From Palsa-343 sp036269135 (lineage in GTDB: Bacteria > Acidobacteriota > Terriglobia > Terriglobales > Acidobacteriaceae), in NCBI GenBank assembly GCA_036269135.1, contig DATASQ010000057.1:71566-135565 (forward strand): a DNA stretch of 64,000 nt, in the 5' to 3' direction. A program made the position numbers and the translations under genes. This document shows positions 25,759 through 34,600 of this stretch, piece by piece; within the stretch, counting starts at the first letter, position 1, and each line of letters begins with the position of its first letter. The notes below the pieces were generated by a model. It did not search any database. It was given only the letters and a program-made list of their open reading frames with translations, and was not told the origin of the DNA.

Positions 25759-26859
25759 CTATTCGTAAGCCAGCGCGTCGATCGGATCCTTGCTCGCTGC
25801 CTTCCATGCCGGATAAAGCGCACCCAGCACCGATCCAATCAAGGCGATCCCTGTGCCGTAAGCAAGCCAGGAGTCGCTCAGATAAAACGGCAGCGTCGGA
25901 AACTGGATGGACATGAACCACCGTATGCCCCAGGTGGCAAGCATGCCGACGATAATCCCAGCCACGGCCACCAGCCCAGCCTCACGCAGCACCAGGTTGA
26001 CGATCGTGGTCTTCGATGCTCCCAGCGACTTCAGGATCCCGATTTCCCGAGTCCGCTCCATGACAGCCGTGTACATCGACTGGAAAATCACCAGGAACCC
26101 GACAATGACCGCAATGCCAATCACCACCCGCAGCGCGATATTGAAGCCAGGAAAATGCTCAGGCGTCATCATCGCCATGTAGTCCGCCATCGGCTGAACT
26201 TCATAGTTCTGCAGTCCGGGTGTTGCGTGGATCTCTTCCGCGATCGCTTTTTGATTGTTCGGCGAATCCCAGCGAACATAAAACAGCGACGCGTTGTTCG
26301 GCGTGCCCAGCAGCGTGCCCAGCGTCCCGATCGGCACAAAGATGCGACCGCCTTTCCCGTGCTCCACAATGCCCGAGACATGGAAAGAATGGTGCAGCAG
26401 CTCGATCGTCTGGCCGACTACCGCATGGTTGCTCTTCGCGTAGAGGTCGTCCACGATCACGTCATTGGGCCCGTGAAAAGGGCCTCCCTCCACAAACTGG
26501 AAGGGACGCAGCGCGTTATAACTCTCGAAGTCGATGCCCCAGATGGTCTGCAGCGCATTGCCCATGCTCAGATTTGCAATCACCGGCGAAGCCACCGCCA
26601 CATGCGGCAACTTCGCCAGCACACCGGCCACCTTTGCCGGTACCGGCGCGCCGCCCACCGCGCTCAGAAAGCTCGCATTCGGCGGCCGCACGATGATGTC
26701 CGCGCCCACCCCGCCGGTCTGACTCGCCGCTCCCTGGACCTGGCCCACCATAATGGCCACGATGCAGAGGATCATGATCACTTCAATGGCCACCGCGAGG
26801 ACGCTGATCGCGGAGCGGACCGGACGATACAGAATGTTGCCGATAACAAGCTTGTTCAT
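25759..26859 (-). CDS. FtsX/MacB-like ABC transporter permease without adjacent ATPase
   Basis: A 366-residue permease: helix 1 at about 17-45 (ISVLAVAIEVIMILCIVAIMVG), a ~220-residue periplasmic domain, then three helices (~250-275, ~300-325, ~335-355) with the cytoplasmic coupling sequence TREIGILKSLGASKTTI and the ending YPAWKAASKDPIDALAYE. These are hallmarks of DevC/LolC-type lipoprotein or efflux permeases that work with a separate ATPase, but none is encoded nearby. The start at 26859 fits the family N-terminus MNKLVIGNILYRPVRS. Confidence 0.88.
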   Translation of the reverse strand: MNKLVIGNILYRPVRSAISVLAVAIEVIMILCIVAIMVGQVQGAASQTGGVGADIIVRPPNASFLSAVGGAPVPAKVAGVLAKLPHVAVASPVIANLSMGNALQTIWGIDFESYNALRPFQFVEGGPFHGPNDVIVDDLYAKSNHAVVGQTIELLHHSFHVSGIVEHGKGGRIFVPIGTLGTLLGTPNNASLFYVRWDSPNNQKAIAEEIHATPGLQNYEVQPMADYMAMMTPEHFPGFNIALRVVIGIAVIVGFLVIFQSMYTAVMERTREIGILKSLGASKTTIVNLVLREAGLVAVAGIIVGMLATWGIRWFMSIQFPTLPFYLSDSWLAYGTGIALIGSVLGALYPAWKAASKDPIDALAYE

Positions 26860-27073
26860 GGAAATGGATTGGATGAGCCTTGGAAGATTGGTGCCCAGAT
26901 TTCCAGAGTAGCAAACCGGGGACCAAACCGGGACCCATCGAAGGTAGAGGGGGTGATCACTTTGACATGGCCCGAGGTAATCATGGCCTGGCCCATTCGA
27001 GGGATTTCCCGACATGGTTACCCTCGTACTATGATCTTCGCGAGAAGAATAAAGCACTTGCCCGAATAATTCT

Positions 27074-27103
27074 TTGACCGGCCAGAACTTTCAGTCGTAT
27101 TGT
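27074..27103 (+). promoter_or_regulatory. candidate promoter of the RodZ-like gene
   Basis: TTGACC (27074-27079) and TATTGT (27098-27103) with an 18-bp spacer, about 38 nt before the ATG at 27142; a GGAAGGAAG ribosome-binding site directly precedes the ATG. Confidence 0.5.
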
Positions 27104-27141
27104 TTTGAATGTTGAAGGTTTTGGTTCCCCGGGGAAGGAAG

Positions 27142-27630
27142 ATGAGTGTGGGGCAGTTCGGCGACGAATTACGGAAGGAACGCGAAGCCCGCGGGGTCGC
27201 GCTGGAAACCATCAGCGAGAAGACTAAGGTAATCGCCCGTTACCTGTCCGCGCTGGAAACCGAGCACTTTGAAGTGCTGCCCGGCGGCATTCTCAGTAAG
27301 GGCATTGTCCGCGGATACGTCCGGACCATCGGCCTCGACGAAACTGCGTGGATGGAACGCTTCCTCATTGCCAGCCGCGAACATGGCACCCCGATCGAGG
27401 ACGGCTGGACGTCCTTTGCCGAGAACGTCGGACGGGCCCGCCGCGCCTCGGCCGCCCGGACCCGGCGCTTCCGCTGGACCGGCCTCGGAGTTCTGCTGCT
27501 CCTGTTAACCGGCTTAGGGTTCTTCGTCTTCCAGTACCTGAGCGGCCACGTCATGGCCGATGAGACGCAGCGGCACCCGGCGACCTCCGCCTCGTATGTG
27601 GCGCCCCCTCCGGACGCCCCCACCCGCTAA
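27142..27630 (+). CDS. RodZ-like helix-turn-helix membrane protein
   Basis: A 162-residue protein with an N-terminal HTH_25/Xre-like domain (FGDELRKEREARGVALETISEKTKV, then RYLSALETEHFEVLP and KGIVRGYVRTIGLD), a short linker and one membrane helix at about 116-135 (TGLGVLLLLLTGLGFFVFQYL). This is the layout of RodZ, which links the MreB cytoskeleton to the cell wall, but the periplasmic part here is only ~25 residues. An earlier in-frame ATG at 27109 is possible; 27142 matches the domain start and has the better ribosome-binding site. Confidence 0.8.
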   Translation: MSVGQFGDELRKEREARGVALETISEKTKVIARYLSALETEHFEVLPGGILSKGIVRGYVRTIGLDETAWMERFLIASREHGTPIEDGWTSFAENVGRARRASAARTRRFRWTGLGVLLLLLTGLGFFVFQYLSGHVMADETQRHPATSASYVAPPPDAPTR

Positions 27631-27670
27631 GGGTACTTCTGTGACCTGTCGCTTCGGCCCCTTCCCTGCT

Positions 27671-27676
27671 TAAGCT
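27671..27676 (+). promoter_or_regulatory. candidate -10 element (TAAGCT), leaderless type
   Basis: TAAGCT ends 6 nt before the ATG at 27683; no ribosome-binding site is visible. Confidence 0.3.
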
Positions 27677-27682
27677 GCCGGT

Positions 27683-28366
27683 ATGACCTTCAGCAAAACG
27701 GCTCTGCTTCCAGCGCTGTTCCTCGTTGCCTGCACTGCGCCAGGGTTGGGCGCGGCGGCCAGGTCCCATGCAGTCGCCCTGGGCGCTGCGCGCCGTGAAC
27801 CTTATTCGGTCGAGGGCGATCCGGCCGGAGCGAAGGCCGGAGAGACGGAACTGAAGGTCCGTCCCCTGGTGGTCGACGGCAAGGTCAGGGAATGGACCAC
27901 CGGCGAGGCGCATGACGTGACCGAACGCAGCTTTGCAGTGCGCCGGGCCGTCCGCCTGAATGATGCCCTGCCCACGGACAAGGGGCCGCGCTGGATTTGG
28001 CAGCGTGGCCCGTGGCTGCTGGTGGATCGCATAAGCGGGAAAATCGCCGCCCTGCACCTGCCGGACTTCGATCCGGCGGTTTCCGACGTGGTGTGGTTCC
28101 GGGACTACGCGGCGTATTGCGGCGTGAACGCGAGCGGCAAACAGCTGCTGGCGATGGTGGCTCAGGTAGAAGCGCGGCGACCTCTGCTGGCGAAGAAGCT
28201 GGGCGCCTGGGATCCGGCCGATCATCCCGCGCCGGCCTGCGCTGCGGCGGTGTGGCAGCGCGATCCGCTCAAGGTGACCTTCCAGCCGAGCGGGACGGCG
28301 GCGGTGAGCTATGACCTGGTCGGCGCCTCAGCGGTGCTGGTGGAAGACGGCGACGACAGCGACTGA
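27683..28366 (+). CDS. hypothetical exported protein
   Basis: A 227-residue protein with a likely signal peptide in residues 1-25 (LLPALFLVACTAPGLGAAA). VACTAP could be a lipoprotein box (L-V-A-C, cysteine at residue 17). The mature part contains a WIWQRGPWLLVDRISGKIAALHLPDFDP segment and two further cysteines; no family is recognised. It stands between the RodZ-like gene and the FmdE-like gene, all on the plus strand. Confidence 0.6.
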   Translation: MTFSKTALLPALFLVACTAPGLGAAARSHAVALGAARREPYSVEGDPAGAKAGETELKVRPLVVDGKVREWTTGEAHDVTERSFAVRRAVRLNDALPTDKGPRWIWQRGPWLLVDRISGKIAALHLPDFDPAVSDVVWFRDYAAYCGVNASGKQLLAMVAQVEARRPLLAKKLGAWDPADHPAPACAAAVWQRDPLKVTFQPSGTAAVSYDLVGASAVLVEDGDDSD

Positions 28367-28412
28367 CCCACTCAGCGCAATCTGGCGTTCGGCGCACCGG
28401 CCTCAAGTGGCA

Positions 28413-28418
28413 TAGCAT
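28413..28418 (+). promoter_or_regulatory. candidate -10 element (TAGCAT) of the FmdE-like gene
   Basis: TAGCAT ends 6 nt before the ATG at 28425, with no ribosome-binding site between them. Confidence 0.35.
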
Positions 28419-28424
28419 GACTGC

Positions 28425-29063
28425 ATGGAATCCATGGATGAGCTGCTGCGTCAGGCGGAGATTGCCCACGGGCATCTGTGCGCCGGCCAGGTGCTGGGTG
28501 TGCGGATGGCCATGCTGGGCTGCCGGCGCCTGGGCCTGACGGAACCTCGCGGCCGGGACCGCAAACGGCTGGTGACCTTTATTGAAATCGATCGCTGCGC
28601 CACCGACGCCATTGGCGTGGTGACCGGATGCCGGCTGGGCAAGCGCGCGCTGAAGTTCCGCGACTGGGGCAAGATGGCGGCGACCTTTCTCGATCTGGAG
28701 ACAGGCCGGGCTCTCCGGATCGTGGCGCTGGATTCGTCGAAGCAGCGGGCGCGGGAGTTGTATCCGGAGATTGCCAACAAGAATCAGCAGCAGATGAAGG
28801 CCTATCGTGAGCTGGACGATGCCGAGTTGTTCGCAGAGCACTGGGTAGCCGTGGAGGTGGGGCCGAACGAAATGCCAGGCTATAAAGGCGCCCGCGTCCT
28901 GTGCGACCTCTGCGGAGAAGGCATCAACTACGACCGGTTCGTGGAGCGGGAGGGACAAACGGTCTGCCTGCCGTGCGCATATCCGGAGCAGCGGTACTAT
29001 CGTGCTGCTGCAGGGCCGGTTTCTGCGGCTGCTCGGCCCGATGCGCATTGTGAGTGCGCGTAG
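28425..29063 (+). CDS. FmdE-like protein (formylmethanofuran dehydrogenase subunit E family)
   Basis: A 212-residue protein. The N-terminal ~130 residues match the FmdE domain: HGHLCAGQVLGVRM with two His and a Cys, EIDRCATDAIGVVTGCRLGKRALKF, and a DWGKMAATF segment. Residues ~155-185 form a zinc ribbon (CDLCGE ... VCLPCA). FmdE homologues occur in bacteria that lack methanogenesis and often accompany molybdopterin enzymes; the exact role is unknown. No molybdenum-cofactor gene is nearby. Confidence 0.83.
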   Translation: MESMDELLRQAEIAHGHLCAGQVLGVRMAMLGCRRLGLTEPRGRDRKRLVTFIEIDRCATDAIGVVTGCRLGKRALKFRDWGKMAATFLDLETGRALRIVALDSSKQRARELYPEIANKNQQQMKAYRELDDAELFAEHWVAVEVGPNEMPGYKGARVLCDLCGEGINYDRFVEREGQTVCLPCAYPEQRYYRAAAGPVSAAARPDAHCECA

Positions 29064-29164
29064 ACTGACCGCCTGTTGCCGGCAGTGGCGCACCGGCGAT
29101 TTACAATTGGGTGCCGGCCGTATCCTGCCTGCCGGCGATTTCTCTTTTCCGGAGCTGACAACGC

Positions 29165-29932
29165 ATGCTGAATCTGGAAGGCCGCGTGGCGGCTGTGTTT
29201 GGGCTGGCGAACAAGCGCAGCATCGCCTGGGGCATTGTGCAGAAGCTGCACGAAGCGGGCGCGAAGCTGGCCATCGGCTATCAGAACGAGCGCATGAAAG
29301 CCGAAGCGGAGGGCCTGATTCTGGACCTGCCCGGCGCCGAGCCCTTCCAGTGCGATGTATCCAGCGACGCGGAGATCGAACAGGTATTCGCGCAGCTCAA
29401 AGACCGCTATGGGAAGCTCGACGTGTTGGTGCACTGCATCGCCTTTGCGCCGGCGGAAGATCTGAAGAACGATTTTCTGCAGACCACGCGGGAAGGATTC
29501 CGTATCGCCCATGACGTGAGCGTCTATTCGCTCATCGCGCTCAGCCGCGGGGCTGCTCCACTGATGACCGACGGCGGCTCGATTCTGACGCTGACCTACT
29601 ACGGTGCGGAGAAAGTAGTCCCCCATTACAAGGTGATGGGCGTAGCCAAGGCGTCTCTGGAAGCAACAGTACGGTATCTGGCGTGGGACCTGGGCAAACA
29701 GAACATTCGGGTGAACGCGATATCGGCGGGTCCGATTAAGACACTGGCCGCACGCGGCATCGGCTCGCTGGGCGACATGCTGAAGTACCACGCCGAACGC
29801 GCTCCACTCCATCGCAACACCGAGCAGGAAGAAGTGGGCAAGACGGCCGTCTATCTGGCATCGGACCTGGCCAGCGGCGTGACCGGGGAGGTGATCTATG
29901 TCGATAGTGGGTACAACATCATGGGCTTTTGA
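29165..29932 (+). CDS. fabI: enoyl-[acyl-carrier-protein] reductase (NADH)
   Basis: Catalyses the last reduction of each fatty-acid elongation cycle. The 255-residue short-chain dehydrogenase has the FabI-type N-terminus (GLANKRSIAWGIVQKL), the LVHCIAFAP loop, the active-site arrangement TYYGAEKVVPHYKVMGVAKAS (Tyr-x6-Lys with the FabI spacing) and the substrate-loop region SAGPIKTLAARGI. A GNAT gene begins 6 nt after its stop, so the two are probably co-transcribed. This is the classic target of triclosan and isoniazid. Confidence 0.97.
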   Translation: MLNLEGRVAAVFGLANKRSIAWGIVQKLHEAGAKLAIGYQNERMKAEAEGLILDLPGAEPFQCDVSSDAEIEQVFAQLKDRYGKLDVLVHCIAFAPAEDLKNDFLQTTREGFRIAHDVSVYSLIALSRGAAPLMTDGGSILTLTYYGAEKVVPHYKVMGVAKASLEATVRYLAWDLGKQNIRVNAISAGPIKTLAARGIGSLGDMLKYHAERAPLHRNTEQEEVGKTAVYLASDLASGVTGEVIYVDSGYNIMGF

Positions 29933-29938
29933 TCAGCA

Positions 29939-30499
29939 ATGACTCCAGGCTCACAGGAAGGCTCTCCGCGCGTTGAGGTGGTGCATGCCACTCCGGAGCA
30001 GGAACCGATTGTGGCCAACCTCCTTGAGCTGTACGCTTACGACTTCAGTGAATTCCATCCCATGCAGCCGGGCCCCGACGGCCGCTTCGGCTATAAAGGT
30101 CTTTCCCGCTATTGGTTGGAAACGGACCGGCTCCCCCTTCTCCTGAAAGCGGATGGGCGCCTGGCGGGTGTGGTGCTGGTGAAGCGCGAGCGCGGCGTGC
30201 TGGGAACGGAAACCGTCTGGGACGTGGCGGAGTTCTTTGTACTGCGCATGTTCCGGCGGCAGGGCGTGGGCAAAGCCGCGGCGCACGAGATCTGGCGGCG
30301 CTACCCGGGAAAATGGCAGGTGCGGGTGATGGAGTCCAATTACTCCGGCTATCGCTTTTGGGAGCACACGATCCGCGAATTTGTCGGCGATGAATTGCGC
30401 ATGGCTCGGTTTGAGAAAGGCGGCCAGCCCTGGAATCTGATCACATTTCAGGCTCTGCGCGCCGGCGAACGCCGAAAGGCCGGACCGGCCGGCCGCTAA
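29939..30499 (+). CDS. GNAT-family acetyltransferase
   Basis: A 186-residue protein with a GNAT core: the acetyl-CoA loop is FVLRMFRRQGVGKAAAHEIWRRYPG (RRQGVGKAA), followed by VRVMESNYSGYRFWEHTIREFVG. The substrate is not predictable. It begins 6 nt after fabI, which suggests shared transcription, though no functional link is evident. Confidence 0.85.
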   Translation: MTPGSQEGSPRVEVVHATPEQEPIVANLLELYAYDFSEFHPMQPGPDGRFGYKGLSRYWLETDRLPLLLKADGRLAGVVLVKRERGVLGTETVWDVAEFFVLRMFRRQGVGKAAAHEIWRRYPGKWQVRVMESNYSGYRFWEHTIREFVGDELRMARFEKGGQPWNLITFQALRAGERRKAGPAGR

Positions 30500-30573
30500 T
30501 CGAATTCTGCATCGTCGGGAGAGAACAGCGACCTGGTCCGGACACGATTCCTGTGGCAGACTGAGAGAAAACA

Positions 30574-31437
30574 ATGCCCACCATTCAGCAAGCCCGGAGC
30601 GAGAGCTTCCGGACGGAGCGTGAGCCCACTCGCCGGTCTGCGGGGTTGTCCTGGTCCGCCTGCGGCCTTCTGGCGGCGAGCTGGATCAGCGCGGCGGCCT
30701 TCGGTCTTTATATTGTCGGGTTTTATCTTGGCGCTTTGCGTGCGGGCGACCCGGCTCGCTGGAACGACAACCTGACCGGCTTGTACAACAGCCACCATCC
30801 CGCGGCTTTGATGGCGATTGCCTCCCATATGGCGGCCGGCGCCATCATCCTGGTCCTGGGACCGGTCCAGCTGATCGATGGCGTGCGGCAACGATGGCCG
30901 GCCCTCCATCGCTGGATCGGACGGCTCTACGTCTTCACAGGATTTGTGGCAGGGCTGGGCGGCCTTGGGTTCATTCTGATCCAGGGCACGATCGGCGGAG
31001 CGGTCATGAATCTCGGCTTCGGACTGTACGGCGCGCTGATGGTGCTGGCTGCCGTCGAAACCTGGCGCCATGCGCGCGCGCTGCGATTCGAAACCCATCG
31101 CGCCTGGGCCCTGCGCCTGTTCGCTCTGGCCATCGGCTCCTGGCTTTATCGCATGGATTATGGCTTCTGGCTGCTCGCCGTGCATGGGCTTGGGCATCTG
31201 GAAACCTTCCGCGGCCCATTCGATCGCGTCATGTCGTTCGCTTTTTATCTGCCGAACCTGGCGGTGGTGGAGTTGTATCTGCGGGGCCGGATGCTGCCGG
31301 GGCACCGCCTCGCGCGCGTGGCTGCCGCCGTGCTCATGAACCTCGCGACGCTGATCGTGGGGATTGGAACCTATTATTTCCTGCGCTATTACTGGGGACC
31401 GGGCATTCTGCACGGACTGCTGGGGCTCAAAGGCTGA
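30574..31437 (+). CDS. DUF2306 multi-pass membrane protein
   Basis: A 287-residue integral membrane protein with about seven hydrophobic segments. The DUF2306 signature is visible: LVLGPVQLIDGVRQRWPALHRWIGRLYVFTG in the middle and ALRFETHRAWALRLFALAIGSWLYR after it, with histidines that in related proteins could bind haem or metal. Function unknown. Confidence 0.82.
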   Translation: MPTIQQARSESFRTEREPTRRSAGLSWSACGLLAASWISAAAFGLYIVGFYLGALRAGDPARWNDNLTGLYNSHHPAALMAIASHMAAGAIILVLGPVQLIDGVRQRWPALHRWIGRLYVFTGFVAGLGGLGFILIQGTIGGAVMNLGFGLYGALMVLAAVETWRHARALRFETHRAWALRLFALAIGSWLYRMDYGFWLLAVHGLGHLETFRGPFDRVMSFAFYLPNLAVVELYLRGRMLPGHRLARVAAAVLMNLATLIVGIGTYYFLRYYWGPGILHGLLGLKG

Positions 31438-31492
31438 TTGCGACTCAAGGGTGATTTGCCTGACTACCGAGCGCCCGCAGCACGAGAGTCCA

Positions 31493-31536
31493 CAGGGAAA
31501 AAGAACGGCGCAGCCGGCCTCAGGAACCGGCTGCGC
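31493..31536 (-). terminator. intrinsic terminator downstream of htrA
   Basis: GCGCAGCCGG (31508-31517) pairs with CCGGCTGCGC (31527-31536), a 10-bp stem with a 9-nt loop; on the minus strand it is followed by CGTTCTTTTTCCC. It lies 18 nt after the htrA stop. Confidence 0.75.
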
Positions 31537-31554
31537 CTGGAATAAGGCTGACGT

Positions 31555-33105
31555 TCAGCCCTGGTTCGGATGCATGACCACGAACGTGCTGCCTCCATCC
31601 GACCAGATCAGCACCAGCGCATCCTGTCCCTGGGGAATGCTGGAGAGCTGCTGCGCGACGTCCGCGGCATTGGGCGTCGGCTTGCGATCGATCGAGACGA
31701 TCACATCGCCGCGCTGAAGACCGGCGTCGTCGGCCGGGCTCCCGGGTCGCACCTGCTCCACGACCGCTCCCTGCACGCTGGGAGGCGCCTGGATCTGCTG
31801 GCGCACATCCGGCGTCAGGGTGGCCAGGCCCATCCCCCAGCGACCCTTGCCATTGCCGTTCTGGGCAATTTCCTGGGTCTTGCTGTTGGGCATCGAGTCC
31901 AGAGTGACGGGAAGGTTCTGCGTCTTGCCGTCGCGCGTCACCGTGAGATGGATCGTGGTGCCAGGCTGCGTCTCACTGGTTTTCATCTGCAACTCGCCGG
32001 CATCGGTCACCGGATTGCCGTTGAGCTGGGTAATGACATCTCCGGATTTCAGGCCCGCCTTGCTGCCGGGAGAGTCAGGCGTAACGTCGGCGACCACGGC
32101 GCCCGTCGTTTTTTGCACGCCGAAGAATTTCGCGTTGCTCGGCGTGACATTTTCAATCGAGATGCCGATGTAGCCGTGGTCGACGTGCCCGTCTTTAATC
32201 AGCTCATTGGCGATGGGCTCGGCAATCTCGCTGGGAATGGCAAAGCCCATCCCGGAGAACGCGCCCGTCGGCGAGATCAGAAAGGTGTTGATGCCGATTA
32301 CCTGGCCGCGGGCGTCGACCAGCGCTCCGCCGGAGTTGCCAGGATTGATGGCGGCGTCGGTCTGGATGAATTCACCGGGTTTGTAGCGATTGGCTTCCGG
32401 ATTGGGCCGGTTGAGCGCGCTGATGATGCCGCGCGTCACGCTGAACTGGAATCCATACGGATTGCCGAAGGCCAGCACCATCTCGCCCGGATGCAGATCG
32501 GCGGAATTGCCCCACGGAATGCTGGGCAGATCGTGACCATTGATCTTAATGACGGCAAGATCCGTCAGGGGATCGGTGCCGATCAGTTTCGCGGGGTAGA
32601 TGTCGCGATTGCTCAGCGTCACGCTGATGTTCACGGCGCCACGCACCACGTGATTGTTGGTGACGATGTATCCGTCCGGCGAAATGATCACGCCGCTGCC
32701 TTCGCCTTTTTCGATGGAAGGCTGCTGTTGCTGCTGCTGCATCGGTCCCTGCCCGAAGGGGAGGCCGAAGAACTGCTGCATTTGCTGCTGTTCCTGCTCC
32801 TCCTGCTGGTCCTGCTGACCGCCGCCCTCATCTTCGGCGAGTTCCTGGGCACTCAGTTTCGAGGTGACGTTCACGTTGACGACGGCCGGGGTCACGTGCG
32901 CGGTCAGCGCTTCCATGGCCTGATCCAGTGAGAGCAGCGGGGCCACGCTGTTCTGGTTAATGGCAGGGGCGGCCGGAGCCGGAGTCGGAGCCGCGGAGGC
33001 GGGACCCGCAAGAGCCCAGGCACCCACTGCCAGAAAAGCGCCGACCGCAACGGCCGGGATGGCCAGGCGCCGGGTGAGCGATGCTTTGATTGTCGTGAGG
33101 TTCAT
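31555..33105 (-). CDS. degP: HtrA/DegP-type periplasmic serine protease (Do family)
   Basis: A 516-residue exported protease-chaperone for misfolded envelope proteins. After a signal peptide (~1-38) comes the trypsin-like domain with H152 (TNNHVV), D182 (LTDLAVIKI) and S258 (GNSGGAL), then two PDZ domains (about residues 300-390 and 420-505). Residues 94-130 hold an unusual Gln-rich insertion just before the protease core. A good AAGGAG site is 9 nt before the ATG. The 55-bp gap to blaR contains AACTAATGAATTAGTT, the same dyad as upstream of blaI, so BlaI may repress it. A terminator follows the stop. Confidence 0.96.
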   Translation of the reverse strand: MNLTTIKASLTRRLAIPAVAVGAFLAVGAWALAGPASAAPTPAPAAPAINQNSVAPLLSLDQAMEALTAHVTPAVVNVNVTSKLSAQELAEDEGGGQQDQQEEQEQQQMQQFFGLPFGQGPMQQQQQQPSIEKGEGSGVIISPDGYIVTNNHVVRGAVNISVTLSNRDIYPAKLIGTDPLTDLAVIKINGHDLPSIPWGNSADLHPGEMVLAFGNPYGFQFSVTRGIISALNRPNPEANRYKPGEFIQTDAAINPGNSGGALVDARGQVIGINTFLISPTGAFSGMGFAIPSEIAEPIANELIKDGHVDHGYIGISIENVTPSNAKFFGVQKTTGAVVADVTPDSPGSKAGLKSGDVITQLNGNPVTDAGELQMKTSETQPGTTIHLTVTRDGKTQNLPVTLDSMPNSKTQEIAQNGNGKGRWGMGLATLTPDVRQQIQAPPSVQGAVVEQVRPGSPADDAGLQRGDVIVSIDRKPTPNAADVAQQLSSIPQGQDALVLIWSDGGSTFVVMHPNQG

Positions 33106-33122
33106 CTGCTGCTTCTCCTTAA

Positions 33123-33138
33123 AACTAATGAATTAGTT
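33123..33138. promoter_or_regulatory. candidate BlaI operator before degP
   Basis: AACTAATGAATTAGTT, a 16-bp dyad with 6-bp arms AACTAA/TTAGTT, ends 17 nt upstream of the degP start codon. Arms and spacing are identical to the dyad upstream of blaI at 35068-35083. Confidence 0.65.
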
Positions 33139-33160
33139 GGCTAGAGCAAAAATTTTTAAC

Positions 33161-34600
33161 CTAGATCGATCGCGCTGTGCCCTCCATCGCCATCGCCGCA
33201 GGCACGCGCATCACGAGCCGAAATACCTGCACCTGGATTCCATTTGCGTCCTGACGAACCACCTGGAACATCTGCACCTGCAGAACGGATTTTTCCCCTG
33301 CGGCGGACGCTCCCGCACGCGAATCCTGGGCCGGGGCGGCCGTGTACTCCGCCGACTGAATAATGAGATAAGTCGAAGACAGGAGAGGCTGCACCTGCGG
33401 CGCATGCTTCAGACTTGCCATAACAACCGGAAGCCGACTCGGCTTACGAGTCATATTGCGAATCACGGCCAGGCGCGGTCTGGGGGTTTGCACCGGCTGT
33501 TGCCGGTCGATGCGCGCGCTGCGCAACGCCACTCGCCGCGCAGAAACGTGGGAAGCTGCGGGGCGGTAGACAGCCGGTACGATCTTGGGAGCCGGGAACC
33601 GGGGAGCCTCCAGGCCGCGGGCAGCGAGGGCGCGATCAGAACTATGCGCGTGAACCGGCGCAAAACTCACCAGACCCGGACTGCACAGAACCACGCCTGA
33701 GCATGCCAGCGAGACGCTCGCGGCCAAACCCAAAGCAACGCGGCCCACCCGCGTGCCGGCTGGCCGGCTCTGCTGCAGGATGCGGGCGATGCGGACGGAA
33801 GCGTCCCGAGCGCGCGCGACAGCCGCCTGGGCCATCGTCCACCCGCGACGCGCGCAGCCCCGCTCCAGCAGATCGATCAGGCAGCCAGCATAAGCATGGG
33901 CATTGCCGGTTGCGGCCAGGACGGCTTCATCGCAGGCCATTTCCCGCTCCAGAGAAAGGCGCGCATCGATCCACCAGACTGCCGGATGAAAGAAGAGAAC
34001 CGCGCGCGCGACCTTCTGAGCCAGGTTGGTCCAGGGGTCGTGCCGCCGGATGTGCGCCAGTTCATGAACCAAAATCTGCCGCAGCTGGTCTGCGGGAAGG
34101 TCAATGAGGCTCCACGCCGGCAGCACCACCGCGGGATGCCGGAACCCCATGGCGGCCGGGACGCAGGCCTGGTCGGAGACCAGCAGCCGCACCGGCCTTT
34201 TCAGATCGACAAAGAGCTCCCGCAGCATGGGATCGAGATCGTCGACCGGAACCTGGCTGCAGCCCCTGCGGATGCGCCGCACCTGCCAGATTCCTGCCGC
34301 CACACGAGCCAGCGCCAGCAGGCTGATCGGAGCCCACACGAACAGAAAGGCGGCGGCCCAGAAAGGCGGCAGCATGATCTCCGGATGCGTCTGGGGCAAA
34401 ACGGAGGCGCCGCCGTGGATAGCGCTCAGAAAGGGCAGGCCCGTAACGCCGGCCAGCGCCACCAGCCAGATGGCGAATCGGGTACCGGAATTCTGGCGGG
34501 GGAGCAGCCGCAACAGCAGCCATGCGCCTGCCGCCAGCAGCAACCCTTCAGGCAGCGTATTCAGCACGTGCTCCACAGCGATTTGCGTGAAGGGATTCAT
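33161..34600 (-). CDS. BlaR1/MecR1-type M56 membrane metalloprotease
   Basis: A 479-residue sensor-protease homologue. Four predicted N-terminal helices (about 15-32, 42-60, 80-103 and, after the protease domain, ~285-305) surround the zinc site HELAH (179-183) with a downstream LEREMACDEAV segment. In BlaR1 and MecR1 this protease inactivates the partner repressor after sensing. No penicillin-binding sensor domain is present: the C-terminal ~180 residues are Pro/Arg/Ala-rich and unlike a transpeptidase, so the signal is unlikely to be sensed by beta-lactam acylation. It overlaps blaI by 4 nt (ATGA). Confidence 0.88.
   Translation of the reverse strand: MNPFTQIAVEHVLNTLPEGLLLAAGAWLLLRLLPRQNSGTRFAIWLVALAGVTGLPFLSAIHGGASVLPQTHPEIMLPPFWAAAFLFVWAPISLLALARVAAGIWQVRRIRRGCSQVPVDDLDPMLRELFVDLKRPVRLLVSDQACVPAAMGFRHPAVVLPAWSLIDLPADQLRQILVHELAHIRRHDPWTNLAQKVARAVLFFHPAVWWIDARLSLEREMACDEAVLAATGNAHAYAGCLIDLLERGCARRGWTMAQAAVARARDASVRIARILQQSRPAGTRVGRVALGLAASVSLACSGVVLCSPGLVSFAPVHAHSSDRALAARGLEAPRFPAPKIVPAVYRPAASHVSARRVALRSARIDRQQPVQTPRPRLAVIRNMTRKPSRLPVVMASLKHAPQVQPLLSSTYLIIQSAEYTAAPAQDSRAGASAAGEKSVLQVQMFQVVRQDANGIQVQVFRLVMRVPAAMAMEGTARSI

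Noticed and set aside
25538..25768. A 76-codon frame in the spacer after pgk
   Set aside because: No ribosome-binding site, unusual Cys/Ser content, and it runs into the end of the convergent permease gene.
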